Of a stretch of 64,000 nucleotides of DNA, positions 23,139-34,486 are shown one piece after another; the first letter of the stretch is position 1, and each line of letters opens with the position of its first letter. The notes under the pieces were generated by a model. It did no database searches, had not been told where the DNA came from, and was given only the letters and a program-made list of their open reading frames with translations. The position numbers and the translations under genes were made by a program. The stretch lies in assembly GCA_963678675.1 (NCBI GenBank), contig OY783193.1:2301501-2365500 (forward strand). Direction: 5' to 3'. This stretch comes from Xiphydria camelus (taxonomy: Eukaryota > Arthropoda > Insecta > Hymenoptera > Xiphydriidae).

Positions 23139-23398
23139 ACTAGCTGACCCGGCGAACTTCGTACCGCCTCAGAATCAATAAATGTTGTGTTAACTTAAAA
23201 ACGAAATGTATTTTAATTATATTTACTAATTTAATTCACTTTACAGCAAGGCATTTGCTTTATTGAAACGAATCTATATATTCTGCTATTCATCGCGGAG
23301 ACAAATCCAAGAGTCAAAAGTCATAAAAATCTGTCCAGCCGTTCTTTAGTTATAAATTGTGTAACTAACCCGACTTTATTTTATATATACAGATAAAG
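23139..23398 (+). mobile_element. dispersed insect repeat fragment (non-LTR tail-like)
   Basis: Begins CTAGCTGACCCGGCGAACTT and ends after TCTGTCCAGCCGTTCTTTAG...TATATATACAGAT. From general knowledge, a GACCCGGC(G/A)AAC head and a GTCCAGCCGTT box before a TA-rich tail are common in dispersed insect repeats. I think it resembles the 3' part of RTE-type non-LTR elements but am not certain of the class. It lies inside the large transposon. Confidence 0.45.
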
Positions 23399-23466
23399 AG
23401 ATTTTTGTTACCAATAAAGGTACGTAGCAAAGGTACGAGTTTGCTAGGGTGAAATCAGAAAAACGA

Positions 23467-23780
23467 CTAATCTTCTTTGAATTTATCATTTCGAAGTTCT
23501 TTCGAAAAGTCAGTTGGTCTAGCTTGTTTTGGACCACAGATGACGTACTCATAATCAGTTTCGAAACCTCCTCGCAACGAACGCTCGTAATCTTTGACTG
23601 AAGGCAGAGAATACCGATGAAAAACTATATGTACACGTGGAGCATCAGAACTGTATAGAATTTGTAGAATTTTCTTTGAAATATTGCCGAACGACTTTGG
23701 CACATCTTTAATACGACGAATTAAAAAAAAATCCATTAACAATTACGACATCGATTGCGGGACGTAACGTACTGTCATTT
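23467..23780 (-). pseudogene. transposon-associated ORF remnant (KDYER protein)
   Basis: Reading leftwards, the frame at 23467-23742 encodes VPKSFGNISKK, then RVHIVFHRYSLPSVKDYERS and YVICGPKQARPTDFSKELRN. The upstream frame gives AIDVVIVNGFFFN, shifted by one across a T run, so the original frame is broken. Proteins with a D-V-I-x-D/N-G-F motif followed by S-(I/V)-K-D-x-E-R are, as I recall, associated with DNA transposons in insects and cnidarians. I do not know their function. Stop codons and the frameshift make this a pseudogene. Confidence 0.5.
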
Positions 23781-23930
23781 TGCAAAGTTTTCGTCATCCT
23801 TCAATTTCTGAGCCGTTGAAATGTGAGAAACGCGGTATTGCATCATACACAGTCAAACAGTGGTATCTACAATAACCGTCGGTGCACATACCGCTTTTTA
23901 CCTACGCAATTAGCATATACCGCATTTAGA

Positions 23931-24490
23931 TTATCGAAATGTTAAAGGGTATAGCCGGATAAGCATATGAAAACTACCCCCGCTTGAATTTCTCGCTTGA
24001 ATTAAAAAGGAAGAAATCGTACTATTTGAATTCCCACTTCTTAATTTGATAAGAAATACAACAACCGCTTGAAGCACTGATCGATTATCATTATCGCGCA
24101 TAGAAGGAAGCATATTTCGTATTTCATTTATATTCTTATTATTAATTCTTATAATTCTTATAATTACTTATTATTCCTATAAGTAAAGAATCGCGGCCTC
24201 CAGCAAGATTATCTAACAATTTTTGTAGATCAGAGGTTTCTACAAAACTTGAATTAAAAATCACTTTTAAAAGGAACAGATCGTCTTCGTAGAACTTTTC
24301 TTTGATCAAATGATTTTTGCAGCATCGATTTCCAATAGGAATAAATACTCTTTGTTTAATATACGATTGCTTTCGAGCTTCAAAAGGAATGACAGTTAAT
24401 AATTCGATACGTTTGGATTGAATCTCTTCATTTCCACGATATAAATTAAATTCATAATCAGGATCATCTGTACATTGGCATTCTTTTACC
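23931..24490 (-). pseudogene. Harbinger/DDE_4-type transposase N-terminal remnant
   Basis: Reading leftwards from about 24490, the translation gives KRIELLTVIPFEARKQSYIK, then RVFIPIGNRCCKNHLIKEKF with a CC-x(2)-H zinc-type motif, then NSSFVETSDLQKLLDNLAGG. After a TAAT-rich expansion (about 24118-24180) the frame at 23931-24113 gives MRDNDNRSVLQAVVVFLIKL and RSGNSNSTISSFL. That order, an R-CC-x-x-H-L block and then an L-R-x-G-N-S-N helix-turn-helix-like block, matches the N-terminus of DDE_Tnp_4-type transposases as I remember them. The catalytic DDE part is not recognisable. It lies inside terminal repeats of PIF/Harbinger type, which agrees. Confidence 0.55.
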
Positions 24491-24594
24491 TAAAAACGTT
24501 GCCAATTTCTCGTATGTCGATAACTTAACAACATAATTATAAGGAACAAAATAAGCTTCCCTTTTCTCACAACCATGTTAAATATTAGACATAA

Positions 24595-24844
24595 GGGGTA
24601 TAGATGCAAAACCCGCCAAGTTCATTTTTGTCAAATTTGAGGTAGATACGGGAATTTGTTCTTTATAAGTACGTGCATAAGGTCGAACATAATTTAGGTG
24701 CAAATTCCACATTAAACCATTAATAATAATATAAGGTAGAAAATACGTTTGCCAATGTAAGGCAATGGCCGTCTGCACCAGTTTTTGACGTTTCCTGTGA
24801 ATTGCTATAAATGTGACTCTTGGCGGGTTTGGCATCTATACCCC
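24595..24844. mobile_element. 250-bp miniature element nested in the large transposon
   Basis: The terminal repeat of about 26 bases starts GGGGTATAGATGC and carries AAACCCGCCAAG, with one mismatch between ends. Flanks are TAA on the left and TCA on the right, close to a three-base duplication. GG-type ends with a three-base target also fit PIF/Harbinger, but the class is an inference. Confidence 0.75.
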
Positions 24845-25060
24845 TCATATATTTTTTCTTCCGAACACAGTTGATCGAACTGAACTGACTCATGAACTGT
24901 GCGTGTATGGCGAATCATCCGGCGGCCTGCAGTCCCTGGACTGTCCGGCGACGGCCTGCAGTCCGCAGAACTGTGCGTGTGTGGTCAATGACAGTTCGGG
25001 ACTGCAGATCAGAACTGTCAGTCCACGGACTGCAGTCCGCCTGTACGTGGATGGGCACCA

Positions 25061-25379
25061 TAAGTGCGTCTTTGCCTGGAAGAATCACGGACCCTCAAAA
25101 AACCCCTCGGAGTCTCCATCCCTAAATGGCTCCGACTTTCACTTCGGTGAAATACCGAACAATAAAATAGCAGATGTGGCGTTTTCTAGAAGTAATTACT
25201 TCGACAACCATAAAGAAATAAAATAAAATAAAATAAAAGTTTAGTGTTGGAATAATGAACAAAGATGTATTCAAAAATTCTTCTTCTTAGATTTATTGTT
25301 TACCTTTGTTTTAATATTATATTTCACTTTATTTCTTTCTTTGATCTAATCTAAAGTTTCTTCGCAACCCTCAGCCCAA
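25061..25379. other. gene-free AT-rich stretch
   Basis: Includes an (AAATA)n-like run at about 25207-25227 and T-rich DNA. No gene seen. Confidence 0.5.
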
Positions 25380-25592
25380 ATGTTTATATTACATGGCGTC
25401 CTAGATGAGTTAGTATAATATTAGTCATAAGCGGTCCTGAGGACCAAGCTTCTTTGTGCTGAGTTCAGTTGAGGGCAAGAGGTGATGGAGTTTAGATGCA
25501 TCGTCCGAGCGCGATAAAATAAAGAGAAAGTATTCTCAAATAATCAGTGGTTTTTGATAAAAGAACTCATTCCCGTAACCCGTATCCCAACA
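25380..25592 (+). mobile_element. possible solo LTR
   Basis: Runs from TGTTTATATTACATGG to CGTATCCCAACA. It contains AATAAAGAG (a poly-A signal) about 70 bases before the end, followed by AATCAGTGGTTTTTGATAAA, a layout typical of insect retrotransposon LTRs (general knowledge). I found no target duplication, no second LTR and no internal coding region, so the limits and class are uncertain. Confidence 0.3.
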
Positions 25593-27634
25593 TTTTGAGA
25601 TACAGTTGCTCGACTTTAGAAACCGAAAGAAATGCTTTTTCGTATTTGAATTCATTTATCATTTATCGACTCATCCCGCGGTCGTCCCGTCTATATACCT
25701 CGCGTGCATCGCGACTTCACAATTACGCTACATACGAGGTATACGTACATTCGAGCACACCATAAAGTTCGCACGCCGCCGGCTATATAGCGCCTGGCTC
25801 GTGTCCCGGCGCGCGCGTTGCACTTAACTCATTTTTCACGAGGTTGTCACTTAGATCACTCCGTTTCTCGTGGTCTCCTATACACGTATCAATGTGACGA
25901 TGATATATTGCCCGCGGCGGTATAGTCGACGATGCGACATTACGGGGTGGCTTGTCGTACGACGCCGCGTAAAGCGATCGGGAGGGAGGAGGTGGTGGAA
26001 GGTAAAACAAGGGATGGAGAGAAGCGGAAACGAGGGGTGGGCGAAGCGAGAGAAGCCGTAAGACGAGAGAGAGAGAGAGAGAATACCTACGAGACATAAT
26101 TAGCGGAGTTTGGAGTACCCGCTGTTGATTTATCAAATTTCCTTGATTTATCCGAGACATTATCCGTTTCTCGAACTTTCTATTTGCCCAAGCTCCGCGG
26201 ATTGAGAGGCACTCTTGAAAGTTCCCAAACTCGTGGCCCCTCCCCCGGTCCTCCTCTCTATCAAGCTTCATCCCCCCTTCTTTCTCTCTCTTCTCTTTTT
26301 GGCTCTTCTCGTCCTCCTCTTTCTCCACCTCGCCACCTTCTTCGCTCTCCGTTCCCTCTCAGCCCTCTCGCTCTATTCGTTTCGCGCGAAAGTCCTTCTC
26401 TCGCACTCTCTACTCCCTCCCTCGAGCCCTCTCACCGCGTCCCTCTCTTCCCCCGCCGCCCCCTCTGCGCTGCGGGCGGATCAATACCGGGAAAATAACA
26501 AAAGTAAACAAAATCCGAAATGAATGACAAATATAAATTATACATTCGAGTTTGCCGAGAGAGAATGGGGTGAAGGGGGTAGAGGGGAAGGAGTGGAGCT
26601 GAGCGGGGCGAGAGGGGAGTTGGGGCGACGACGTCATTTTGAATTTCTCGATCGAACGTATCGAATTCGACGAGGTCACCCTCGCTCAGCGTGTACGGTT
26701 ACGACCTCCCGCGCGACGCTGAAAATAATAAACCTCGCATTTCTTTCATCCTTTATTATTTTTCAATGTATACGCGGTAGGCCTGACACTTATCCATTAA
26801 CGTTACCATTGTCGGTCGTAGGCGAAAAGTCAGCCGGATATCCAGACGGTAACACGTCGATATCGTACCGATCGTTCGCGCTGACGTAGGATCGAATTTT
26901 CGGGATGGAAACTTCTACACCCCCTCATCTCCTCCTCTTCCTCCTACTTTCAAACTTTATAATCGTTTTAGCAAATTGCAAAGTCGACCTAACGATATCT
27001 CTTCGTTACCCCCTTCATCCGCTTAACGGAGTTACCGGCTCCCCCGCATATATATACGTATAGCGCGGAGAGAGAGGTCGAATCTACCTCCCACCCTTCC
27101 TCCCGCAACCCCTGGCGTTCGGGCCCACCACCTCCTCCACTTCCTCTTATCATCACGGCCCATTTGCCGGCTTCGCGAGATACGATGAGCATCCGCGCAA
27201 GGGTGTAGAGTCCGTATGGAGTCTCTCTCGGTAAAGATGCAACTCTTCTTCTGGGAACTGAACTTAACCGGGATTTTTGCTTTAAAGTCCGCGACACAAG
27301 ACCTCCGCGCACGCGAGAGCGAATAATTGAGAGGGCGGCACACGTGTGCGCGCGCGCGATATAGACCGAATAACAACTTATTCGGCTCGATTTGCATGTA
27401 ATAACGGTAATTATTGTTAGCCGGGAGTGTGCAGAGGGAGGGAGATGAGAAAACGCGAGGACGTCACGCGAACCTTCTCGGTATGACGGGGGTACGAGAT
27501 CCTCGGAGTGGCGGAAGATTGGGTATTTTCTCGAGGGGGGTTTGTATTTGATCGTTATAGTGATTTTTTAAGGGAGAGTTTTCGGCCAGCATTTTTTAGA
27601 TCGAAATAAACAGAGGGTTCATCTTTTAATCGAG
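25593..27634. other. gene-free stretch with low-complexity tracts
   Basis: A GA repeat lies at about 26060-26080, a long pyrimidine-rich tract (TCC/CTC) at 26225-26460, and a purine-rich tract at 26565-26620. Frames up to 181 codons overlap these biased tracts. No gene recognised. Confidence 0.4.
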
Positions 27635-28057
27635 TATAATGAGAAAAATATACTCAAAAAAATTTGGCCACAACTAGAAAATTATAGCAATCGCAGTGAT
27701 AATTTTCTTCGCAATAGCAAGAATTCTTGCTACGCTAGCAGTATTTTTCTAGTTGTGTCTGAGGCAGCCAGAAATATAGCTGGATTAGCTAAATACTTTT
27801 TTCAGTGTAACCTGGTGAATTTAAACAAAATTCGAGAAACCATAACCAAATCGTTCGATGAAGTATGGATCCTCCATTTGTTCAGTTAAACTGACCAGTT
27901 TCTGTTTTGAATAACTAGACGTGCAGTTAAAGTATAACTAAAGATGCGATTGGAATGACTAAATTTTTGGTTCAACTCACCAGTATTTTCGATAGAATAA
28001 CTAGACTCGTTTATCCGGACGCATTCGTTCATTCTAATCGAGTTATTTTGCTCAGTG
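27635..28057. mobile_element. family C element, copy 3, interrupted by family A
   Basis: The left end at about 27635 (TATAATGAGAAAAATA) continues at 27810 with ACCTGGTGAATTT after a family A insertion. The interior has TATGGATCCTCCAT and GAATAACTAGACTCG. The right end GTTATTTTGCTCAGTG finishes at 28057 and is followed by TA. Confidence 0.7.
27653..27807 (-). mobile_element. family A element, copy 2, nested in C
   Basis: Starts CTCAAAAAAATTTGGCCACA, ends GGATTAGCTAAATACTTTTT-TCAGTG and has TA at 27651-27652 and 27808-27809. It is the inverse of the 1860-2027 copy. The host family C sequence resumes on both sides, so A inserted after C. Confidence 0.8.
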
Positions 28058-29195
28058 TATTATTATCATCGTATCAACAATCATCGTTAGAAATTTTAAT
28101 ATCGCGCGATAATTTGATTTCCAGATAGACGACGATTTTCCTTTCAGCCTAAATTCCCTCAACCGTCCGGATAACTGCATACATTGCAGTTACACAGACG
28201 CGGCGCGGGTATACGGGTATACGCGTCAGCCAGTGGTAATGTCCGCGGCGGTAAAACTTAAGCCGTCCCGCACGGATTTCCCGTAAACACATAAATCTGC
28301 AGAAGAGCCGTAGCGCTCGGCTTGGCTCGTTGGTAAAACTCGAGTGTTCGCTATATATCTCTTTTATTTAATTTCAACGTTGCCACCACCGCGAAGAACG
28401 AGCGTTCGATGCGCGAAATACGAAGGAGACGCACCGATCGAACCGATGAAAGAGAAAGAGAGGGAGAGAGAGAGAGAGAGATACGGTTGCGGAGATTCCG
28501 ACACCGGGTCAGAACGATGTCGCGAACGGGTGACTTTACGACGTGACGCGTTCGCGCGATATGCACAACCGAACTTGGATGAGAGATAGTGATATCGCTG
28601 CGCTCGCCGCTGCAACGTACCCCCAATGCAATCGCATGGGGCGAGATGCATCATTCAATTTCGTTTCGGACCTTCGCCAGGAGCTCGCGCCTACTTTCGA
28701 CGCTCGTCGTTGCTCTGATCTTGGCTGTAATGGTTTCGCCGAGTCGCAGATCGAACGGTACTTTTCCGTTTATGCCAGTGCGATGTATGGCTTCTTTCGT
28801 TGACATCAACGCGGTGGAAATTTAATTAAATTTCGTTGCAGCTAAAAAATCGTCCTATTCCATGACGAAAATTTATGCGATAAAAAATATTTCCTGCAAT
28901 ATACATATAAAAGAAATATTTGTTATCGACCTATTGACCTTCGTATGCATAACGATATGCTCGCAGAAATTCACGCCAACGAGACTCGTGAGAATCAACG
29001 TGTGCAGGCAAAGGTGTCCTTGGTATCGGTGGCCGTACGACCCCACCAAGAAGGACGGCAGCGAGGGACGGATTGGTTTGTGCGTCTGCTGAGAAGAGGC
29101 CCTTATCCAGCATTATCCGCGTGCCTTCGTGCGCACGCGTAGCTGTATCTCTCCGCGAGTGAAAAATAAATTGGCATCGGGTCTCGTTATACGTG
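28058..29195. other. gene-free stretch
   Basis: CpG-rich DNA with a GA run at about 28450-28482. No gene, RNA or element recognised. Confidence 0.45.
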
Positions 29196-29657
29196 CACGG
29201 AAAAAGGAAACCGTGGCATTTACAATGTTTGTGATCTAATTTCGAGACAAGGTCAATCTACCTTATTATAAGGCTAAACTTACCCGCCAGGGGAAAGATA
29301 CTCGAATCACTGTTATGTCCTATCACCTATGCTTTTGGCTCATATTTGTGTAATACTTTTTTGAAGATTACATTTCAATCTACAATAAAATCTCATATCG
29401 ATATAGGCCAAGAATTCATAAATAACGAGATAATAGTGATTGAAGTTTTTTTTTCCGTCTAGTACCTAAGTTTAGCCTCATACGGCATTGTTACGATGAC
29501 TAAAAAGTGTTGGTAAAAATTGCAGCAACGCCTGCAACTTCTACAAGTATTACTATAAACTTTACTGAAATTCTAGTTATCGTAACAACGGAATCAGCCT
29601 TGTACCGAAATTTACCGCAAACTTTGCAAAAAACGCCACGATTTATATTCTTCCGTG
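29196..29657. mobile_element. family H element, copy 2, interrupted by family D
   Basis: Starts CACGGAAAAAGG and ends TTCTTCCGTG, followed by TA. The family words TTCGAGACAAGGTCAATCTA and CCGAAATTTACCGCAAACTT are separated by a family D insertion at 29261-29485. Compare the intact copy at 63626-63836. Confidence 0.75.
29261..29485. mobile_element. family D hairpin element, copy 1, nested in H
   Basis: The inverted-repeat arms include AAGGCTAAACTTACCCGCCAG on the left and the degenerate complement ending TTTAGCCTCATACGG. The left flank is TA at 29259-29260 and the right is CA (a TA with one change). Related copies are at 44304-44523, 46218-46437 and 59960-60176. Confidence 0.75.
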
Positions 29658-30197
29658 TATCCCCGCGCACGACAGGACCGCAAACGAGGGCTAATATTCG
29701 ATACCCGCGCTCCCGCAAAGTCGCGGTTAACCGGGCGAACGATAATAGTCCGGGTAACCGTATCCAACGCACACAAAAAACGTAATAGCCAAAATACGAG
29801 CAACCGAATCTCCGAATAGGGTCTCGAGTTGCAGGGCACGAGACCGTCAGGTGGCAAGCAGGTCCTCTTCCTTCTCTCTTCCGCGCGTCCCACCGTCCCT
29901 CGCGTCCTTTTTGCTCCGCCGAACTGAAAACACCTCCCTTCCCCCGCGTCGCGCCGCGATGCGCGATAGTGGACGCCACCTGTTACCGCGGGCTCGTGCT
30001 GCCGAGGCATGCACGCGTTGTGCACGCGGAGGAAGGAAGGCGTGAGCACGCGGCGCGAGTGCCAGGCTTCATCCTGAAAAAAATGAGCGAACGAAAGGGT
30101 CGTTACGCGTTCCCTCGTCGTCCCGCGGTTTTACGACTCGCGAATAACTATTACGACCTTTATTATACGGAAGGAAATTAGAGGGAAATCTTGTAAC

Positions 30198-30231
<34 letters not shown>

Positions 30232-31201
30232 GGAGGAAGAGGGCGAGAGAGGCAGAGAAGTGACTGAACTTTATTATGCTCTGATATTAAGGGTGAGAAA
30301 GAAGGGGGCGTATTGCAAATTTCATTCGGCGTGGAGGAATAATGATGAAAAATCTAAACGAGATTTTATCTCGTAATTATATTCATTGCATCGCCGAATG
30401 CGCGAGAATATCATGCTCGTATTCGAGGCAAAGCAAATAAAAATCTAGTCGTAACGAATCAACATTTATTTGGCGAGGAGAAGTTTCTCCGCGTTCATTG
30501 AAAATACACCTTTCAAGAGATTTTTACGTTATTAAGTAAAATTATCTCTCGAGTGTAAATATAAAAATTCACTGGAAAAAGTGAATTCTACTCCCTGGGT
30601 TGATTCTTCGGAATTGTCGTAAGAAAGATTCGTTTATTTTCGCGCACAAAGTCGTTCCTTCACGTCAAAACTTTCTCGTCGATTTTGCAATTCTTTTGGA
30701 AAGCCGTGCCCGATGATATATACACGTTGCCACGTTGCGAAACGAATTGTGAAAGTGATAATAATAAGAGAGAACGATTTCAGTCTCTCTTTCCTCATTT
30801 TATCTATCCGTCTCTCTCTATATATATATATCTATCTATCTCTCTTTACGTCGAGTCGGAGATAATGGAAAGGCGCTTGCAGGAAGGTCGAGTTAACATC
30901 CGCGTCGAAGCTGGAATGTCTCATTGGGATCGGGTATTAGATGTGTACCGGTTCAGCGGAAAGAGGCGTAAAATTCTCGGGCCGAAACGACGCGAGTACT
31001 TTCTCCGGCTCTTCGTAGTTTCTTTTTCAGTATTATTATCCTCTAATCGAAAGAGGTTAAGAGTCTTGTGTTTTAAATTCGACTAGAATTTTTCAATTCG
31101 TAAATGGAGGAATGATTCATATGGTGGCTGTTGCCACGACGGTCAAAAAAACATATCACTGCATCCGCGAAATATTTTTGCCAGTGCCGAACCGCGAGCT
31201 G
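29658..31201. other. gene-free stretch with a GA microsatellite
   Basis: (GA)n at about 30198-30223 continues as imperfect GA-rich DNA to 30260. TATA/TCTA low-complexity DNA lies at 30808-30846. A 133-codon frame at 30685-31086 starts with ATG but has no recognisable motif and contains the low-complexity tract, so I do not call it. Confidence 0.4.
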
Positions 31202-31452
31202 CACCGAGAAAATAGTTTATCGATAGTTGATAAATGTAATTTCAAATACGACGAAGTAAGTATTTCGTTAGAGCAAGAAAATGTATGTTAATTATTAAAA
31301 TATTCATTTCATTCAAATGGTCGCCTCTGAGGATCAAATCGTTTCAAATAAATATCGTAACAATTGACGGATATTCACTTGATGCAATAAAATATTTATT
31401 TCGCCATATTCAACAAAAATATTTGTCAACGACAAATAAACTGTTTTCTCGA
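31202..31452. mobile_element. possible foldback element, CACCGAG ends
   Basis: The left end CACCGAGAAAATAGTTTATC and right end AATAAACTGTTTTCTCGAT are imperfect inverted repeats about 250 bases apart. A similar single terminus (GCTGAGAAAACAGTTTATTT) lies near 42574. Identified from the ends only. Confidence 0.45.
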
Positions 31453-32306
31453 TATGCGTTTTCTCGACAGCCAACGCATCGACTTTCGATTCGAGCTCTC
31501 CCGAGGAACGAGCGAACGATCAGTCGCTGCCCTCGTTCGACAAAACGAACGTCGTGTCGCTGCGTCTATGAATAAATATTCGACTTCTTATTTGCGCACC
31601 GGCAGCCTTGAACAAACGTGCATAAACGGCTATAAATCAGGGAATCGACCGAGTGACTGTCCGATATCTGATCGCTTTATCGATATTTACAAGTGTAATT
31701 CGGTCTTATAAATCATGCAAAAACTGGCGGCTATAAATTCCGGTGGTCCGTCGACAGCCGCGCACGCGGAGTGGGGAGAGGGAAAGGAGAGGCTATACCG
31801 CGCGCGCGCGCGCGCGGTTGACAAGATGCTGATGCGTCTTGGAACTCCCGGGAAGCGTCTCTCTCCCTTTTTCCCTCTTTCCTCCGTCGACTTCTGCGTC
31901 ACCTTCGCGGAAGGAATTCCGATGCTGCGCATACACTCGAATTCTCCAACGCAGCTAATTCCCGGAAGGTCGCGTTTCTCGAAAACCCCGAAGGCACCGT
32001 ACGAGAACACGGGGAAAATATGTGGAGCCCGTTACAGCGAGGCTTATTCACATCTTCGCCCATATAAGAATGACAGTCGTTACAATAGGGCCGATACTTG
32101 GCCGATCTACAGTTACCGATCACGGCCGCTTAGCGTTGGACGATCTCTGGTGGATTTCTAGGCGTCCGTTATTTTTTATGAAGTAATGAGAATCGATAAT
32201 CGGCCATACTTGAGCCCATAATTGTTAACCAACAACAGTTTATCGGGATATAACTTTGGTCGAAGGATCGAACGGTTGCCAATTTTCCACCATTAAAGGA
32301 CCATTT
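31453..32306. other. gene-free stretch
   Basis: CpG-rich DNA with a GCGC run at about 31800-31817. GGCCGATACTTGG-like words near 32089 resemble words in 32640-32900, suggesting an old degraded repeat. No gene recognised. Confidence 0.4.
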
Positions 32307-32547
32307 GAGGGGGTCAGTGGAAAAGTGGTACACACACAAGTCACAATTTGGATTATTTGAGTTAACTGCAAAAATGCATAGTTAAAGTAAATATCTGTTT
32401 CGAAAAAAAATGGTATAAGTGTATAATGGTATGGTTGCCACTTTACCACTTTTTTTTCTAGACAGATATTTACTTTAACTATGCATTTTTGCTGTTAACT
32501 CAAATAATCCAAATTGTGACTTGTACCACTTTTCCACCAGCCCCCTC
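32307..32547. mobile_element. inverted-repeat element with about 85-base arms
   Basis: Arms 32307-32398 and 32462-32547 pair with few mismatches. The left arm contains TCACAATTTGGATTATTTGA and the right its complement; the outer ends are GAGGGGGTCAGTGG and CCACCAGCCCCCTC. The spacer is about 60 bases. It does not code for protein. Confidence 0.75.
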
Positions 32548-34486
32548 ATTTTTAAATACCCAATTTAGGTATCATCACATGCTACATATCTTGAAGATAT
32601 TTCGTATTGCCTTTTAAATATTTGGCTAAACACCGATATTTTGGGTTAATTCGATATTACGAATTTTTTTACGCGTTATGTGTGGCTCGGGCAGATTTTT
32701 ATACCATTGCTGGTTGAACGCTGTACCTAATATTTACCACGGCTGGACCAATATAGTTTGCCGTGTTTGACCGTTTATCGACACCCAATATTGGACCGAA
32801 ACTATCATCCCAGCACTTGTCCGTTATTGAGCCAATAATGACTACCATTATCGCGCTGCTGTAGGTCATAATAACAGCCGGTGATAGTCTAGCGTTGGGC
32901 CAGTTAAAGATTCCTATACAGGCATTTATACGCGTAGGATGGAAAATCTTTCTTCTTAATTATTCGAATGTTCTCCATCCGTCTAACGATCGAGATTTCT
33001 TGCAGCGGGATTCGAAACACTCGCGAATTTACGTCGACGATAACGTTCCTTCCCTGCTTTACGAGCGACGCTAATTATGCTAATTTTCATCGGCAATATC
33101 GGCGCCACCGGGAAGACGCGATGGGAAGTGCGCGCGCGCGCGAGATGTTTTCGATCGAATTTAATTATTTCGCGGAGATCGACAAAGAAATCGGGACGGA
33201 GGGACATCGCCTCGAGACTATGGCCGATTAATTATCCCGGAGGAATGCGCGAGCGCGAGGGGGAAGCGAGAGAGACGAATGTCTCGCGGAGGGTGGGAGG
33301 GGAGAAAAAAAGAGAGCAGGGTGGTACGAGGAGGATAGACGACGGAGAGTCATGGGGTGGAGGGCAAAAGAAGCTCCCCGACGTCTACAAAACTGAAAGG
33401 TGAGCGATATTCGATTAAAAAACGTCCCAAGAAGTCGATTTGTAACTTAATCTCGGGGCCATCAATTAAATTGAAGGGGATCTCTTTGAGGGTCCACCTT
33501 GAGCGGGAGGGTCGGACTACGGAGGGAGCGATTGGAAGGGTAGAGGGGAGAGGGCGATATCATGGAAGGAGCAATGGGGGAACGGAAGGAATGAGGGTGG
33601 CTGGCGGGGGACGCGACGAGAAGAAAGGGACGACCAATGGAAATAAATGCAATAAGAATGAAACGTCGTCTTTATTCCCTCGGAACATCATTCTTGCGCG
33701 GGGGACAAAGGCGGGTTATTATTTCTTTCCGTCTCGTCGCCATGTTGGGAATGATTGCGCACGGTGTCTACGATGAGATTTCAACGTAAAATTCTATGAC
33801 TCTTTCCGAAAACGATAGTACGAGCAACTTGCAACGATCACAAGCCGCATCGAGTGCACAATTTCGTGAGTGTGAGAGAAAAAAAGACCTCGCACCCCCC
33901 AGAGTTTCAGGAGATTTAAAATTACGCAAATTTTCTCCCAAAGACTTTTCGCCCGTAAAAATACTCCCACCCGAATTTCTCAATTCTTATCTCAATCGAT
34001 ATCGACTCGTCGATTTCTTTCGCATTCCTTCCCGCGGATGAAATCAGACTTCGAGCCTCTTCCAAGTAGAAACAGCCGGATATACGCAGCACTTCGCGGC
34101 GCGGGGATAGGCGAACGAGTTCTAGGAATATATTTGTCTTCGAAATGGGAAACACGGACAATGGCGGGGGGGGGGGGGGGGGAGACGGCATAAGAGGAAG
34201 GAGAGCGCATGCATCGCGAGCATCCACATGTGTCTATGTAAATCGATCGGGCGTGTGCGGCGTTGCCGCTCTTCTCGGATAAAAATTCTATACGGAAGAA
34301 CTCGTATCGCGCGGTGCTGCTGCGTCGCCGCGATGCTCCGAACGCGGAATATGTCGCGAGGCGAAGAGGGCGCGGAGAGGGGCGGTGCCTCGCGAACGTC
34401 GAACACGCGCGTCGATCTCGACGAATTGCCGATTACTTCGTTACGGATCTTTCGGTCTCACGTTCCGCAGAATTCGCCGCTCCCCT
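32548..34486. other. gene-free stretch downstream of the transporter
   Basis: AT-rich to about 33000, then purine-rich (33240-33650), with a G run at about 34166-34182. On the minus strand, the transporter's transcript direction, an AATAAA lies at 33671-33676 and could be its poly-A signal, but it is about 0.8 kb past the stop, so this is weak. Confidence 0.4.

Larger units (their letters stand above)
21596..25060 (-). mobile_element. PIF/Harbinger-like DNA transposon, degraded
   Basis: The ends at 21596-21629 and 25027-25060 are a perfect 34-bp terminal inverted repeat (outermost bases TGGTGCCCATCCACGTACAG), flanked by TAA at 21593-21595 and 25061-25063. A three-base TWA duplication is typical of PIF/Harbinger (established). 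Subterminal CTGCAGTCC words recur in both arms. Inside are a duplicated left arm, a minisatellite, a pentanucleotide repeat, a fragment of another repeat, two decayed minus-strand coding remnants and a nested element at 24595-24844. The coding remnants suggest this was once autonomous or captured an autonomous relative. No intact transposase catalytic region is visible. Confidence 0.75.
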
